DNA from: Actinomadura sp. K4S16
Lineage (GTDB): Bacteria > Actinomycetota > Actinomycetes > Streptosporangiales > Streptosporangiaceae
NCBI RefSeq assembly: GCF_008327685.1
Contig: NZ_BDDE01000011.1
Span: forward strand, 330,817 to 394,816
Reading direction: 5' to 3'
Length of the DNA: 64,000 nucleotides
Shown one piece after another: positions 1 through 9,559 of the stretch. Under the pieces are notes generated by a model. The model worked only from the letters and a program-made list of their open reading frames with translations. It made no database searches and was not told the DNA's origin. Position numbers and translations under genes: made by a program. Each line of letters opens with the position of its first letter. Position 1 is the first letter of the stretch.

Positions 1-65
1 TCAGCGTCTCAGCAGGCCAGCACGCGCCGCCGGACCGGACGCCGCCCTACGCCGGGCCGCCCGGC

Positions 66-1148
66 TCACCGGCCGCGGTCCCGGTACATCTGCCGCTGCC
101 ACTTGCTGATCGCCTTGGTGCGGTTCTCGCGCTCGGCCCGCAGCCGCTGGTCGGTGCGCGAGGCCGCCCACGCGTTCTCGCGCAGCAGCTTGCGGTAGCT
201 GTCGAGGCGGCGGCGCGGCAGCGTCCCGTCCTCGACCGCGGCCAGGACGGCGCAGCCCGGCTCGGACCGGTGCGCGCAGTCGCCGAACCGGCACAGCCCG
301 GCCAGCTCCTCGACGTCGGCGAAGGCGCGCTCCAGCCCGTGCGACGCCTCGAACAGGCCCACGCCGCGCAGGCCCGGCGTGTCGATCAGGACGCCGCCGC
401 CCGGCAGCGGCAGCAGCTCCCGCCGCACCGTGGTGTGCCGGCCCTTGCCGTCGGACTCCCGGACCTCGCCCGTGGCCAGCGCCTGACCGCCCAGCAGCGC
501 GTTGCCCAGCGTGGACTTGCCCGCACCCGACGGGCCGACCAGCACCACCGTCCCCGACAGGACGGCGCGGACCACGTCCACGCCGTCGCCGGTCGCGGCG
601 CTGCAGGCCACCACGTCCACGCCCGGCGCGGCGGCGGCGACCTCGCCCTGCTGGGCGTCTGTGCCAGGCACCTGGTCGGCCTTGGTGAGCACGACGACCG
701 GCCGCGCCCCGCTCTCCCAGGCCAGCGCGAGCAGCCGCTCGACGCGGCCCAGGTCCAGCGGGGCGGCCAGCGACACCGCGACCGCGACGGTGTCGACGTT
801 GGCGGCCAGCACCTGGCCGCGCGAATCCCGCGACGCCGACGACCGCACGATCGCGGTCCGGCGCGGCAGCAGCGCCGCCACCGCCGGCCGCCCGTCCGGG
901 CCGCCGGCGCCCAGCGCCGCCCAGTCGCCCGTGCACGGCGCCTCCGCCGCACCGCCGCCGGACACGGCGGACACGGTGGAGGCCCGCGCCGGGCCGTTCT
1001 CGGTGACCACGTCGCACAGGCCGCGGTCGACCGCGGCCACCCGCGCGGGGATCAGCCCCGCCGCGCGGTGAGAGGTGAACTCATGCTCCAGGGCGTCGTC
1101 CCAGCCGTAGGCGGCCAGAGGAGACGACCCCGTGAAAGAGGAAGACAA
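66..1148 (-). CDS. rsgA: Ribosome small-subunit-dependent GTPase A
   Basis: Circularly permuted GTPase that assists late 30S subunit maturation in the cytoplasm. The permuted order is visible: the TKAD specificity loop (about residues 155-158) precedes the Walker A GPSGAGKST (205-213), followed by DTPGLRG (256-262). The C-terminal zinc knuckle has Cys286, Cys291, His293 and Cys299. An OB-like N-terminal region lies at about 20-110. The open frame runs back to 1352, but those extra 68 residues are Arg/Pro-rich and unlike the family. I chose TTG at 1148, preceded by AAGG, giving 360 aa, near the family norm. It seems to stand alone here; the downstream neighbour lies outside the window. Function secure, start less so. 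Confidence 0.9.
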   Translation of the reverse strand: MSSSFTGSSPLAAYGWDDALEHEFTSHRAAGLIPARVAAVDRGLCDVVTENGPARASTVSAVSGGGAAEAPCTGDWAALGAGGPDGRPAVAALLPRRTAIVRSSASRDSRGQVLAANVDTVAVAVSLAAPLDLGRVERLLALAWESGARPVVVLTKADQVPGTDAQQGEVAAAAPGVDVVACSAATGDGVDVVRAVLSGTVVLVGPSGAGKSTLGNALLGGQALATGEVRESDGKGRHTTVRRELLPLPGGGVLIDTPGLRGVGLFEASHGLERAFADVEELAGLCRFGDCAHRSEPGCAVLAAVEDGTLPRRRLDSYRKLLRENAWAASRTDQRLRAERENRTKAISKWQRQMYRDRGR

Positions 1149-1435
1149 CGGATCGGAACCTTCGCGTGAAAGGGCCCCGGCGTGACGGCGCCGCAGTCGG
1201 CGCGCGGTGAGATCGATCAGCCGGATGAGGCCCGGGAAAGGAGGACGGGCTGAGTGCTGCCGCGGGCAGCAGCCACCGAGGCGACGGCCATGCGTCCTCA
1301 CCTCCCATTCGGTTCCGCGCGGGACTCTACCCCTCCCGGCCCGCGCGGCCAACGGCTTTTCTCACCCGCGCGGGGGAGCGGCCTCGGCCGCTGCGGGGAG
1401 GCCCCGCGCGGCCCGCCGCGGGCACGATCGCAGGC
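1149..1435. other. Divergent intergenic region between rsgA and membrane protein gene
   Basis: About 287 bases separate the rsgA start from the next divergent gene. Several open frames cross it but have no recognisable product. A CACGAT hexamer at 1423-1428 lies 7 nt before the ATG at 1436 and looks like the -10 box of a leaderless transcript. Nothing else is recognised. Confidence 0.4.
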
Positions 1436-2443
1436 ATGGCCACGCTCACCGGACACCTCTCGCCGCACACTCTCGGACGCCGCCTCCCCGCGGCCGCGCT
1501 CGCCTGGGTCGCCGCCTACGGCGCCCTGCGCGCGTACTGGGCGTCCGGGCACCGGCCGCACCAGATGTCGCCCATCGGCACCGACCTCGTCGTGTTCACC
1601 GGGTGGGGGAGCGCCGCGCTGTGCGGGGCCGCCGCGCTCGCCCTGGCCGTCCTCGCGCACCCGCGCGCCGACCGCCTGGCCCGCGCGCCGCGCCTGGCGC
1701 TGGCGGCCGCCGCCTGGACCGCCGCGGCATGCCTGGTCGCCTCCGGCGCGATGCTCCTGCTGGACGTGGTCGGCGCGGTCCTGCCCGGGCTCGGCCTGGG
1801 CCTCTACCCGCTCGGCGCGCTGTCGCGGGCCGCGGCCGTCACCGCCGGGATCATGACCGCGCTGTCCGCCCGCGCCTACACCGCCCGCACCCGCACCGGA
1901 CCGGTCTGCGCCGCGTGCGCCCGCCCCGCGACCGGCCCCGGGCCGCTGGCCCGCACGCCCGCCTGGGCCTACGGCGCCGCCTACCTCGCGGTCGCCGGAT
2001 GCCTGATCCGCATCGCCGCCCAGGCCGCCGTCGGGTTCGCCGAGTCGCCGCTGGCGGGCGGCGTGTCGGCGGTGCTGTTCGAGGCGGGGTTCGTCCTCGG
2101 AGGCTGCCTGCTGCCGCTCGCGCTCGTCCACTCCTTCGGGCGGACGTGGCCGCGCTGGGTGCCGGGCCTGGCCGGGCGCGGCGTCCCGCGCCGGCTGGTG
2201 CTGTGGCCCGGCGCCGCGATCTCCGGCGGCCTGGTCGTCTACTTCGGGCTGATGCTGCTGCAGATGTCCTGGGAGCGGCTGCACGGCCGCAACCCGTTCC
2301 CGCCCGACGGCCGCCTCGACCTGCCCGAGGCGTTCTTCTGGGTCGCCGTCCCCGCCTACTTCGCCTGGGGCGCCGGCATGGCCGCCGCCGCCCGCGCCTA
2401 CGCCCGCCGCACCCGCACCCCCTGCCCGTCCTGCGGCCGCTGA
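1436..2443 (+). CDS. Polytopic membrane protein, unknown function
   Basis: A 335-residue integral membrane protein with about seven to eight hydrophobic segments (roughly residues 18-36, 50-73, 88-110, 118-145, 175-195, 210-232, 258-278, 300-325). Two Cys pairs face soluble regions: CAAC around residue 160 and a terminal CPSC at about 331-334. No family motif is recognised, so no function is assigned. The ATG at 1436 has no convincing ribosome-binding site but lies 7 nt after CACGAT, consistent with leaderless initiation. It is transcribed divergently from rsgA and is separated from the next gene by about 140 bases. Confidence 0.75.
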   Translation: MATLTGHLSPHTLGRRLPAAALAWVAAYGALRAYWASGHRPHQMSPIGTDLVVFTGWGSAALCGAAALALAVLAHPRADRLARAPRLALAAAAWTAAACLVASGAMLLLDVVGAVLPGLGLGLYPLGALSRAAAVTAGIMTALSARAYTARTRTGPVCAACARPATGPGPLARTPAWAYGAAYLAVAGCLIRIAAQAAVGFAESPLAGGVSAVLFEAGFVLGGCLLPLALVHSFGRTWPRWVPGLAGRGVPRRLVLWPGAAISGGLVVYFGLMLLQMSWERLHGRNPFPPDGRLDLPEAFFWVAVPAYFAWGAGMAAAARAYARRTRTPCPSCGR

Positions 2444-2582
2444 CCGCCCGGCCCCAGCCTCAGCCGAGCACGCGGACGGCCCGCTCGCAGGCGGGTCGGT
2501 GGGGGATTGCGGGGCGTTGACCGGAACCGGCAGGCGTCGTCGGCAGTTATGGTGATTTGGGGCGGGATCGCGATGAGGGGGC

Positions 2583-3719
2583 GTGACCGTGGAGGACAAC
2601 GACGACCGGCCGACCGGGCTCGACAGGACCGGCGCGGCCGACCGGGGCGGCAGGGCCGCGCGGGCTGACCGGGCCGCCGCCCGGCGGGTCGAGGAGATCT
2701 GGGACGGGCTGGCCCCCGCCGCCGCCCGGATCGCCACCGCGAGCGAACCCGTCCGCGACGCGGCCCGCGGCGCCGCCGCGATCGCCGCGGACCGCATCCT
2801 GCAGCAGGTCGCGGGCACGCCGGTGATGAGGGCGGCCGAGCAGGCCGCGCGGGACGCCGCCGTCAAGGCCGCCCGCGCCGCCGCCGAACGCGCCGTCACC
2901 GAGGCCCGCGCCGCCGCCGCGGCCAACCCCGCCACCGCCGGCGCGTTCGAGGCCGCCACCGCCGCGATGACCCTCGCCGAGCAGGCCGCCCGCCACCCCA
3001 TGGCCGCCGCCGCGCGCCGCCTGGCCGCCCAGAGCCCTCTCGCCCGCGCCGCCACCGCCACCGCCCTGGACGTCGCCGGGCGCACCGCCTCCGCGCCCGT
3101 CGTGCAGGCCGCCACCCGGATGGTCGTGGACGCCGCCGTCGACACCGTCGCCGACGCCGCCGTGGACGCCCTGATGACCGCCGGCCGCGACGTCGTCGCC
3201 CGCGTCGTCCGCCAGACCGCCGAGCAGGCCGCCCGCGACCTGGCCGTCGCCCTGCGCGACACCGCCCGCGGCGCCGCCGAGACCACCGGCCTCGCCGCCG
3301 ACCTGGCGCCCCTGGCCGACCTGGCCGCCCGCGCCGGCCGCGACCCCGCCGTGCGCGGCGCCGCCCGCACCGCCACCGGCCTGCTCACCGCCGCCGCCAG
3401 CAGCGCCCTGGCCCGCACCGCCCGCGACCTGGCCGCCCGCGCCGCCACCGCCGCCGTCGAGGCCGTCCTGCGCGAACTGCTCCGCGACGCCCTCAAACTC
3501 GCCCTGCGCGACTCCCTGCGCGGCATCATCGTCGAGGTGTCCCGCGACGTCGTCGTCGACGTCGCCAAGACCACCTGGAGCACCGCCACCCGCCCCGCCC
3601 CGGCGGGCCGCGCGACCGCCGTCGTCATCGTCGAAGCGAGCACCGTCGAGACCGCCGGACCGTCCGGGGACGCGTGGGCCGACGCCACCGCCGACCCCGA
3701 CGCCGACCGCCCCCGCTGA
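2583..3719 (+). CDS. Alanine-rich, apparently helical repeat protein
   Basis: A 378-residue protein made almost wholly of Ala with regularly spaced Arg, Asp, Glu, Thr and Val, giving continuous amphipathic-helix or coiled-coil character from about residue 20 to 340. It has no signal peptide or hydrophobic membrane segment. Short units such as AARDAA and ARAAA recur without a strict period. Start is GTG at 2583 with the acidic N-terminus MTVEDNDD. The opposite strand also has long Gly-rich frames, but the third-position GC pattern and plausible N- and C-termini favour this strand. It lies upstream of the two-component system, separated by about 85 bases. No function recognised. Confidence 0.65.
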   Translation: MTVEDNDDRPTGLDRTGAADRGGRAARADRAAARRVEEIWDGLAPAAARIATASEPVRDAARGAAAIAADRILQQVAGTPVMRAAEQAARDAAVKAARAAAERAVTEARAAAAANPATAGAFEAATAAMTLAEQAARHPMAAAARRLAAQSPLARAATATALDVAGRTASAPVVQAATRMVVDAAVDTVADAAVDALMTAGRDVVARVVRQTAEQAARDLAVALRDTARGAAETTGLAADLAPLADLAARAGRDPAVRGAARTATGLLTAAASSALARTARDLAARAATAAVEAVLRELLRDALKLALRDSLRGIIVEVSRDVVVDVAKTTWSTATRPAPAGRATAVVIVEASTVETAGPSGDAWADATADPDADRPR

Positions 3720-3746
3720 ACGGGCGCTCAGAAGATCCTGAAAGAA

Positions 3747-3757
3747 CCATGAGAAAC
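3747..3757. promoter_or_regulatory. 11-bp element shared with the GT operon promoter
   Basis: CCATGAGAAAC lies 47 nt before the response-regulator start. Its exact reverse complement occurs at 6064-6074 upstream of the GT2-GtrA gene. A related TGAAAGAACC starts 11 bp upstream, the spacing of OmpR-family direct repeats. The predicted -10 is TACCGT at 3793-3798, with no good -35, which fits an activated promoter. The site is an inference. Confidence 0.5.
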
Positions 3758-3804
3758 CGCCGCCGGCGGCCGGGCCTCCCACCTGCGCTGTCTACCGTGA
3801 GTAC

Positions 3805-4533
3805 ATGGAACCCGGCCCGCTGGAGACACCGACCCCGCGGATCCTCGTGGTCGACGACGAACCCGCCGTCCGCGAGTCGCTGACCAGCAGCCTGGAGTTC
3901 GAGGGCTACCGGGTCACCGGCGCCGCCGACGGCGTCGCCGCGCTCGACCGGGTCGAGCGCGACGCCCCCGACCTGGTCGTCCTGGACGTGCTCATGCCGC
4001 GCATGGACGGCCTGACCACCTGCCGGCGGCTGCGCGCCCTCGGCGCCACCATGCCGGTGCTCATGCTCACCGCCCGCGACATGGTCGGCGACCGCGTCAC
4101 CGGACTTGACGCCGGCGCCGACGACTACCTCGCCAAGCCCTTCGAGCTCGACGAGCTGCTCGCCCGCGTCCGCGCCCTGCTGCGCCGCGCCGCCATGAAC
4201 GCCCCCGGCGCCGCCGCCCCCGCGGACGTCCTGGCCTTCGACGACCTGCGCATGGACACCCGCACCCGCGAGGTCACCCGCGCCGGGCGGCCCCTGGAGC
4301 TGACCCGCACCGAGTACATGCTGCTGGAGATGTTCCTCGCCCACCCCCGCCAGGTCCTCACCCGCGAGCAGATCCTGGAGACCGTCTGGGGATTCGACTT
4401 CGAACCCGCCTCCAACTCCCTGGACGTGTACGTGATGTACCTGCGGCGCAAGACCGAGCGGGGCGGAATGCCGCGGCTGGTGCACACCGTCCGCGGCGTC
4501 GGGTACGTGCTGCGCGCGGCGGCGTCCCCATGA
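3805..4533 (+). CDS. OmpR-family response regulator (MprA-like)
   Basis: Cytoplasmic DNA-binding response regulator of 242 aa. The receiver domain (about 12-125) has the acidic pair DDE at 17-19, the phosphoacceptor Asp61 and the conserved Lys111. The winged-helix output domain occupies about 145-238 and ends in the typical VRGVGYVLR motif. The start ATG at 3805 is 6 nt after the -10-like TACCGT, so the message is probably leaderless. Its stop overlaps the histidine kinase start by four bases (ATGA), indicating co-translation. The shared 11-mer upstream suggests that it controls itself and the downstream glycosyltransferase operon. Confidence 0.93.
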   Translation: MEPGPLETPTPRILVVDDEPAVRESLTSSLEFEGYRVTGAADGVAALDRVERDAPDLVVLDVLMPRMDGLTTCRRLRALGATMPVLMLTARDMVGDRVTGLDAGADDYLAKPFELDELLARVRALLRRAAMNAPGAAAPADVLAFDDLRMDTRTREVTRAGRPLELTRTEYMLLEMFLAHPRQVLTREQILETVWGFDFEPASNSLDVYVMYLRRKTERGGMPRLVHTVRGVGYVLRAAASP

Positions 4534-6026
4534 GCACCCGCGCCCCGGTCACGCGGCGCCTCACCCGGCGGCTCACGCTGCGCGCCCGCATGGCGCTGCT
4601 CACCGCCGCGGCCGTCGCGCTCGCCGTCGCCGCCTGCGCCAGCGCCGGCTGGCTCCTCACCCGCAACCAGCTGTACCGCGAGCTGGACCGCCGCCTCGGC
4701 GCGGTGTCGGGCGGCCCGCCCACCGCGCCGGACGGCTACCGCCCCGGCCCGCCCGGCCAGGGCCCCCGCACGCCCCGCCTGCCCCGCCAGGCCGAGGCCC
4801 TCCTCGCCGCCTGCTCGTCCGAGCCGACCGGCACCGGCGCGCAGAACCCGCCGCCCGGCCCCTACGAGATCATGCAGCTGGTCCGCGCCGACGGGCGGCG
4901 CTGCACCGTCCCCGGCGCCGGCGCGCTGGAGGTCACCGCACAGGACGCGCGGGTCGCCCGCGGCGAACGCGGCCACGCCTACCACGACGGCGCCGGCGTG
5001 ACCGCCTCCGGCACCGAGGACGACGTCCGCGTCCTGACCCGCTCGTTCCGGCTGCGCGACGGCACCCCCGCCGCCGTCTCCTACGCCATCTCCCTCGACG
5101 AGGTCCAGGGCCCCCTGGACAACCTCGCGCTGCTGCTCACCGCCGTCACCGCCCTCGGCGTCGTGGTGTCGGCCGCCGCCGGCCTCATGATCGCCCGCGC
5201 GTCGCTGCGGCCCGTGGACGAGCTCACCGGCGCCGTCGAGCACATCGCCCGCACCGAGGACCTCGCCACCCGCATCCCCGAGGAGGGCACCGACGAGATC
5301 GCGCGGCTGTCGCGCTCCTTCAACACCATGACCGCCGCCCTGGCCGCGTCCCGCGAACGCCAGCAGCAGCTCATCGCCGACGCCGGCCACGAGCTGCGCA
5401 CCCCCCTCACCAGCCTGCGCACCAACATCGACCTGCTGCTGCGCTCGCAGGCCACCGGCCGCGACCTGCCCCCCGAAACCCGCCGCAACCTCCTCGCCTC
5501 CGTCCGGGCGCAGCTGCGCGAACTGACCAGCCTCGTCGGCGACCTGCTGGAGCTCGCCCGCCCCGCCGAGACCGGACCCGTCCGCGAGACCGTCGCCCTG
5601 CACGAGGTCGTCGAACGCGCCGTCGAACGCGCCCGCCTGCGCGGACCCGGCCTCACCATCACCAGCGACACCCGGCCCTGGCACGTCCACGGCGACCCCG
5701 CCTCCCTGGAACGCGCCATCGTCAACCTCCTCGACAACGCCGTGAAGTTCAGCCCGCCCGGCGGCGCCGTCACCGTCCGCCTCGAGGACGGCGAGCTCAC
5801 CGTCCGCGACCACGGGCCCGGCATCCCCGCCGCCGACCTCCCGCACGTGTTCGAGCGGTTCTGGCGGTCCCCGTCCGCCCGCAGCCTGCCCGGCTCCGGC
5901 CTCGGACTGTCCATCGTCGCCCGCGTCGTCGCCGAATGCGGCGGACGCGTCGCCCTCGAGCCCGCCCCCGGCGGCGGCACCCTCGCCCGCCTCCACCTGC
6001 CCGGCACCCCCGCCCCCGGCGACTGA
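4530..6026 (+). CDS. Sensor histidine kinase (MprB-like)
   Basis: Membrane-bound partner of the preceding regulator, 498 aa. Two membrane helices (about 21-43 and 198-222) flank an extracytoplasmic sensor of about 150 residues that contains a Gly/Pro-rich stretch and two Cys (95 and 125). HAMP follows at about 222-275, then HisKA with His287 in GHELRTPL, then an HATPase domain with N, G1 and G2 boxes near 395-475. Translation is coupled to the regulator by ATGA. The ligand cannot be told from sequence; the family usually senses envelope stress. Confidence 0.93.
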   Translation: MSTRAPVTRRLTRRLTLRARMALLTAAAVALAVAACASAGWLLTRNQLYRELDRRLGAVSGGPPTAPDGYRPGPPGQGPRTPRLPRQAEALLAACSSEPTGTGAQNPPPGPYEIMQLVRADGRRCTVPGAGALEVTAQDARVARGERGHAYHDGAGVTASGTEDDVRVLTRSFRLRDGTPAAVSYAISLDEVQGPLDNLALLLTAVTALGVVVSAAAGLMIARASLRPVDELTGAVEHIARTEDLATRIPEEGTDEIARLSRSFNTMTAALAASRERQQQLIADAGHELRTPLTSLRTNIDLLLRSQATGRDLPPETRRNLLASVRAQLRELTSLVGDLLELARPAETGPVRETVALHEVVERAVERARLRGPGLTITSDTRPWHVHGDPASLERAIVNLLDNAVKFSPPGGAVTVRLEDGELTVRDHGPGIPAADLPHVFERFWRSPSARSLPGSGLGLSIVARVVAECGGRVALEPAPGGGTLARLHLPGTPAPGD

Positions 6027-6063
6027 ACACGCCCCCCGGACCCGGCCCGGGCGGGCGCGGCGC

Positions 6064-6074
6064 GTTTCTCATGG
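6064..6074. promoter_or_regulatory. Inverted copy of the 11-bp element before the GT operon
   Basis: GTTTCTCATGG is the exact reverse complement of the element at 3747-3757. It lies 54 nt before the GT2-GtrA start, inside the 102-base gap after the histidine kinase. GCGTT occurs here twice with a 14-base offset. It is a candidate binding site for the adjacent response regulator. Confidence 0.5.
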
Positions 6075-6128
6075 GGCGTTAAGACACGGCTCACCGCCCT
6101 CCCACACCCGCCCCCGAACCTCGGTCCC

Positions 6129-7421
6129 ATGAGTCGCCTCACCACCGAACCGGGCACGCCCGCCGCGCCGCCCCCGGCCCCGCCCGACCGCGGCGGCCGG
6201 GGACGGCTCGTCGAAGTGGTCGTCCCCGTCCACAACGAGGAGCGCGTCCTGGCCGCCAGCGTCGAGCGCCTGCACGCCTACCTCGCCGAGAGCCTCCCCT
6301 ACCCCTTCCGCATCACCGTCGCCGACAACGCCAGCACCGACGCCACCTGGCCCATCGCCCGCGACCTGGCCGCCCGGCACCCGCGCGTGCGGGCCGTCCA
6401 CCTGCGCGACAAGGGACGCGGCCGGGCGCTGCGCCACGTGTGGAGCACCAGCGACGCCGACGTCGTCGCCTACATGGACGTCGACCTGTCCACCGACCTC
6501 GACGCGTTCCTGCCGCTGGTCGCCCCGCTCATCTCCGGGCACAGCGACCTCGCCATCGGCTCGCGCCTGACCCGCGGCTCCGCCGTCGTGCGCGGCCCCC
6601 GCCGCGAGATCATCTCCCGCTGCTACAACCTGCTGCTGCGCACCGCGCTCGCCGCCCGCTTCACCGACGCCCAGTGCGGCTTCAAGGCCGCCCGCACCGA
6701 GATCGTCCAGGCGCTGCTGCCCTCGGTCGAGGACGAGGAGTGGTTCTTCGACACCGAGCTGCTGCTGCTCGCCGAACGCAACGGGCTGCGCATCCACGAG
6801 GTCCCCGTCGACTGGGTCGACGACCCCGACAGCCGCGTCGACGTCCTGCGCACCGCCCGCGACGACCTGCGCGGCATGGCCCGCGTCGCGCGCCGCATGC
6901 TCACCGGCGCGTTCCGAGCCCCCGTCGGCGGACGCCCCGGCCCCGCCGCCGCGCTCCCCGCCGGCATGGCCCGCCAGCTCCCGGTGTTCGCCGTCATCGG
7001 CGCTGTCAGCACCATCGCCCAGCTCATCCTGTTCGTCCTGCTGCGCCTGGTCATGGGGCCGCTGTGGGCCAACGCGCTGTCCCTGGTCGTCACCACCGTC
7101 GGCAACACCGCGGCCAACCGCCGCTTCACCTTCGGCGTCACCGGCCCCGGCCGCGCCCTGCGCCAGCAGCTCGAAGGCGGCGCCGCGTTCCTGCTCGGCC
7201 TGGCCCTCAGCACCGGCGGCCTGGCCGCGCTGCACGCCGCCGCACCCGGCGCCGGACGCGCCGTCGAGGTCGCCGCGGTCGTCGCCGCCAACGCCGTCGC
7301 CACCCTCGCGCGGTTCCTGCTGATGCGCGCCTGGATCTTCCACCCCCGCCGCCTCGGCGACCGCCCCGCCCAGCCCGCGGCCCAGCCCGCGGCCGACAAC
7401 ACCGGAGGGACCCCGGCATGA
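6129..7421 (+). CDS. Bifunctional GT2 glycosyltransferase / GtrA membrane protein
   Basis: A 430-residue fusion. Residues about 27-255 form a GT2 fold of the dolichol-phosphate-mannose-synthase type, with VVPVHNE, DNASTD and the metal-binding MDVDLSTD at about 116-123; it should load a sugar onto a polyprenyl phosphate at the inner membrane face. Residues about 280-415 carry four hydrophobic segments and the NRRFTF motif of GtrA, thought to help translocate the lipid-linked sugar. The gene overlaps the next one by ATGA. B. subtilis YkcC/YkcB is the closest known pairing in my memory. The nature of the sugar is unknown. Confidence 0.88.
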   Translation: MSRLTTEPGTPAAPPPAPPDRGGRGRLVEVVVPVHNEERVLAASVERLHAYLAESLPYPFRITVADNASTDATWPIARDLAARHPRVRAVHLRDKGRGRALRHVWSTSDADVVAYMDVDLSTDLDAFLPLVAPLISGHSDLAIGSRLTRGSAVVRGPRREIISRCYNLLLRTALAARFTDAQCGFKAARTEIVQALLPSVEDEEWFFDTELLLLAERNGLRIHEVPVDWVDDPDSRVDVLRTARDDLRGMARVARRMLTGAFRAPVGGRPGPAAALPAGMARQLPVFAVIGAVSTIAQLILFVLLRLVMGPLWANALSLVVTTVGNTAANRRFTFGVTGPGRALRQQLEGGAAFLLGLALSTGGLAALHAAAPGAGRAVEVAAVVAANAVATLARFLLMRAWIFHPRRLGDRPAQPAAQPAADNTGGTPA

Positions 7422-9544
7422 CCTCCACCCTCACCCCGCCGCCCGCCACCGGGCGCCCCGCCGCCCCCCGCGACCGCGCCCGCCGCCTCCTCCTCGGCCC
7501 CGACGGCGACCCCCGCTGGGCGCGCCCCGCCCTGTGGGGCGTCCTCCTCCTCGCCGCCGCCCTGTACGCGTGGGGGCTGTCGGACGCCGGAGACGCCAAC
7601 GCCTACTACTCCGCCGCCGTCAAGAGCGGCACCCAGAGCTGGAAGGCGTTCTTCTTCGGCGCCCTGGACGCCGGCTCCTTCATCACCGTCGACAAGCCGC
7701 CCATGGCCCTGTGGGCCATGGGGCTGACCGCCCGCGTCCTCGGATTCGGGACCTGGAGCCTGCTGCTCCCGCAGGTCGCCGAGGGCGTCGCCGCCGTGGC
7801 CGTGCTGTACGCGACGGTCCGCCGCGCCTTCGGGCACGCCGCCGCGCTCACCGCCGCCGCCGTCCTCGCCCTCACCCCGATCACCGTCGCGATCAACCGC
7901 GACAACAACCCCGACACCCTCCTGGTGCTGTTCCTGGTCGCCGCCGCCTGGGCCTGCCAGCGCGCCGTCGACACCGGCCGGCTGCGGCCCCTGCTGCTCG
8001 CCGCGCTCCTCGTCGGCTGCGGCTTCAACACCAAGATGCTGCAGGCGTTCCTCGTCGTCCCCGCCCTGGCCCTGGCCTACCTGGTCGCCGCGCGGCCCGG
8101 CCTCGCGCGCCGCGTATGGCACCTGCTCGCCGCCGGCGCCGTCCTCGCCGCGTCCTCCCTGTGGTGGACGCTGCTGGTCGACGCCATCCCCGCCCGCTCC
8201 CGCCCCTACATCGGCGGCAGCACCGACGGCACCGCCTGGGACCTCGTCGTCGGCTACAACGGCCTCGGCCGCATCCTCGGCCAGGGCGGCCCCGGCGGAC
8301 GCGGCGGCCCCGGAGGCGGCGGCGGATTCGGCGGCCAGGCCGGCGCCGGACGGCTGTTCAACGACATCCTCGGCGGCCAGATCTCCTGGCTCATCCCGTT
8401 CGCCGTCCTCGCCCTGGCCGCAGGGCTCGTCCTGCTGCGGCGCCGCCCCCGCACCGACACCGCACGCGCCGCGCTGCTGCTGTGGGGCGGATGGCTCACC
8501 GTCCACTACGTCGTGTTCAGCTTCGCGCAGGGCACCTTCCACCCCTACTACTCCACCGCCATGGCCCCCGCGATCGCCGCGCTCACCGGCGCCGGAGCCG
8601 TCCTGCTGACCCGCGCCCACCGCGACTCGCGGGCCTGGGCGTGGGCGCTGCCCGCGGGCGTCGCCGCCACCGGCGCGTGGGCGTCCGTCCTGCTGGACCG
8701 CACACCGTCCTGGCACCCGTGGCTGCGGTGGGCCGTCGCCGCCGCCACCGTCCTCGCCGTCGCCGCCCTGATCGCCGGACGGGTGGTCCGCCGCGCCGGG
8801 ACGCGCGCCACCGCCGCCGGGCTCGCCCTCGCCGCCGTCGCGGCACTGGCGGGCCCGGGCGCCTACGCCGCCTCGGCCGCCGCCACCGCCTCCAACGGCA
8901 CCAACCCGCTGGCCGGGCCGGTGACCGGCGACGGCTTCGGCCGCCCCGGCGCCTTCCCCGGCGGACGCGGCGCACCCCCCGCCATGCCCGGCGGCCAGCC
9001 GCCCGGCGGGCAGGCACCCGGCGGGCAGCGGCCCCCGTGGGCGGCCGGCGGCCAGAACGGGCAGCCCCAGAACGGGCAGGCGCCCGAGGGGCGGGCGGAC
9101 GGGCGCGGGCAGCGCCCCGGCGGATTCGGCGCAACCGGCGGCGGTCCCGGCGGAAGCGTCGACACCCGGATGATCACCTATCTGGAGAAGAACCAGGGCG
9201 GCGCCGCCTGGCTCGTCGCCGTCTCCAGCGCCCAGGAGGCCTCCTCGATCATCCTGCGGACCGGGCGCCCCGTCATCGCCATGGGCGGCTTCACCGGCAG
9301 CGACCCCGCCATGACCGTCGCCAAACTCCAGCAGTACGTCAAGGAGGGCAAGCTCCGCTACATCCTGCTCGGCGGCCGCATGGGCCCCGGCGGCGGCGAC
9401 ACCGCCGTCACCGCCTGGGTCCAGAAGAACGCCACCCCCGTCGACCCGAGCGCCTACGGCGGCACCGGCACCGGCACCTCCTCGGGCACCTCGCCGGACG
9501 CGGCGTCCGGCTCCACCGGCGCCCGCCTCTACAAGCTCGGCTGA
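7418..9544 (+). CDS. YkcB-like GT39 membrane glycosyltransferase (first copy)
   Basis: A 708-residue membrane protein of the ArnT/PMT (GT-C) superfamily, expected to move a sugar from a polyprenyl-phosphate donor to an extracytoplasmic acceptor. Family signatures are ANAYYSAAV near residues 60-68 and TVDKPP at about 90-95 in the first outer loop, with about eleven membrane helices to residue 505. A Gly-rich insertion lies at about 290-310. A Gly/Pro/Gln-rich linker (about 514-582) leads to a soluble C-terminal domain (583-708). It starts inside the stop of the GT2-GtrA gene (ATGA), so donor synthesis and transfer are coupled. Confidence 0.87.
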   Translation: MTSTLTPPPATGRPAAPRDRARRLLLGPDGDPRWARPALWGVLLLAAALYAWGLSDAGDANAYYSAAVKSGTQSWKAFFFGALDAGSFITVDKPPMALWAMGLTARVLGFGTWSLLLPQVAEGVAAVAVLYATVRRAFGHAAALTAAAVLALTPITVAINRDNNPDTLLVLFLVAAAWACQRAVDTGRLRPLLLAALLVGCGFNTKMLQAFLVVPALALAYLVAARPGLARRVWHLLAAGAVLAASSLWWTLLVDAIPARSRPYIGGSTDGTAWDLVVGYNGLGRILGQGGPGGRGGPGGGGGFGGQAGAGRLFNDILGGQISWLIPFAVLALAAGLVLLRRRPRTDTARAALLLWGGWLTVHYVVFSFAQGTFHPYYSTAMAPAIAALTGAGAVLLTRAHRDSRAWAWALPAGVAATGAWASVLLDRTPSWHPWLRWAVAAATVLAVAALIAGRVVRRAGTRATAAGLALAAVAALAGPGAYAASAAATASNGTNPLAGPVTGDGFGRPGAFPGGRGAPPAMPGGQPPGGQAPGGQRPPWAAGGQNGQPQNGQAPEGRADGRGQRPGGFGATGGGPGGSVDTRMITYLEKNQGGAAWLVAVSSAQEASSIILRTGRPVIAMGGFTGSDPAMTVAKLQQYVKEGKLRYILLGGRMGPGGGDTAVTAWVQKNATPVDPSAYGGTGTGTSSGTSPDAASGSTGARLYKLG

Positions 9545-9559
9545 CTAGGGAGCACCGAC

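Noticed and set aside
1..1017. Open frame on the minus strand across rsgA
   Set aside because: Gly/Arg-rich shadow of the rsgA frame with no recognisable motif.
2547..3782. Gly-rich minus-strand frame opposite the Ala-rich protein
   Set aside because: Over 40% Gly with no domain and no start signal; the plus-strand frame has better ends and codon third-position GC.
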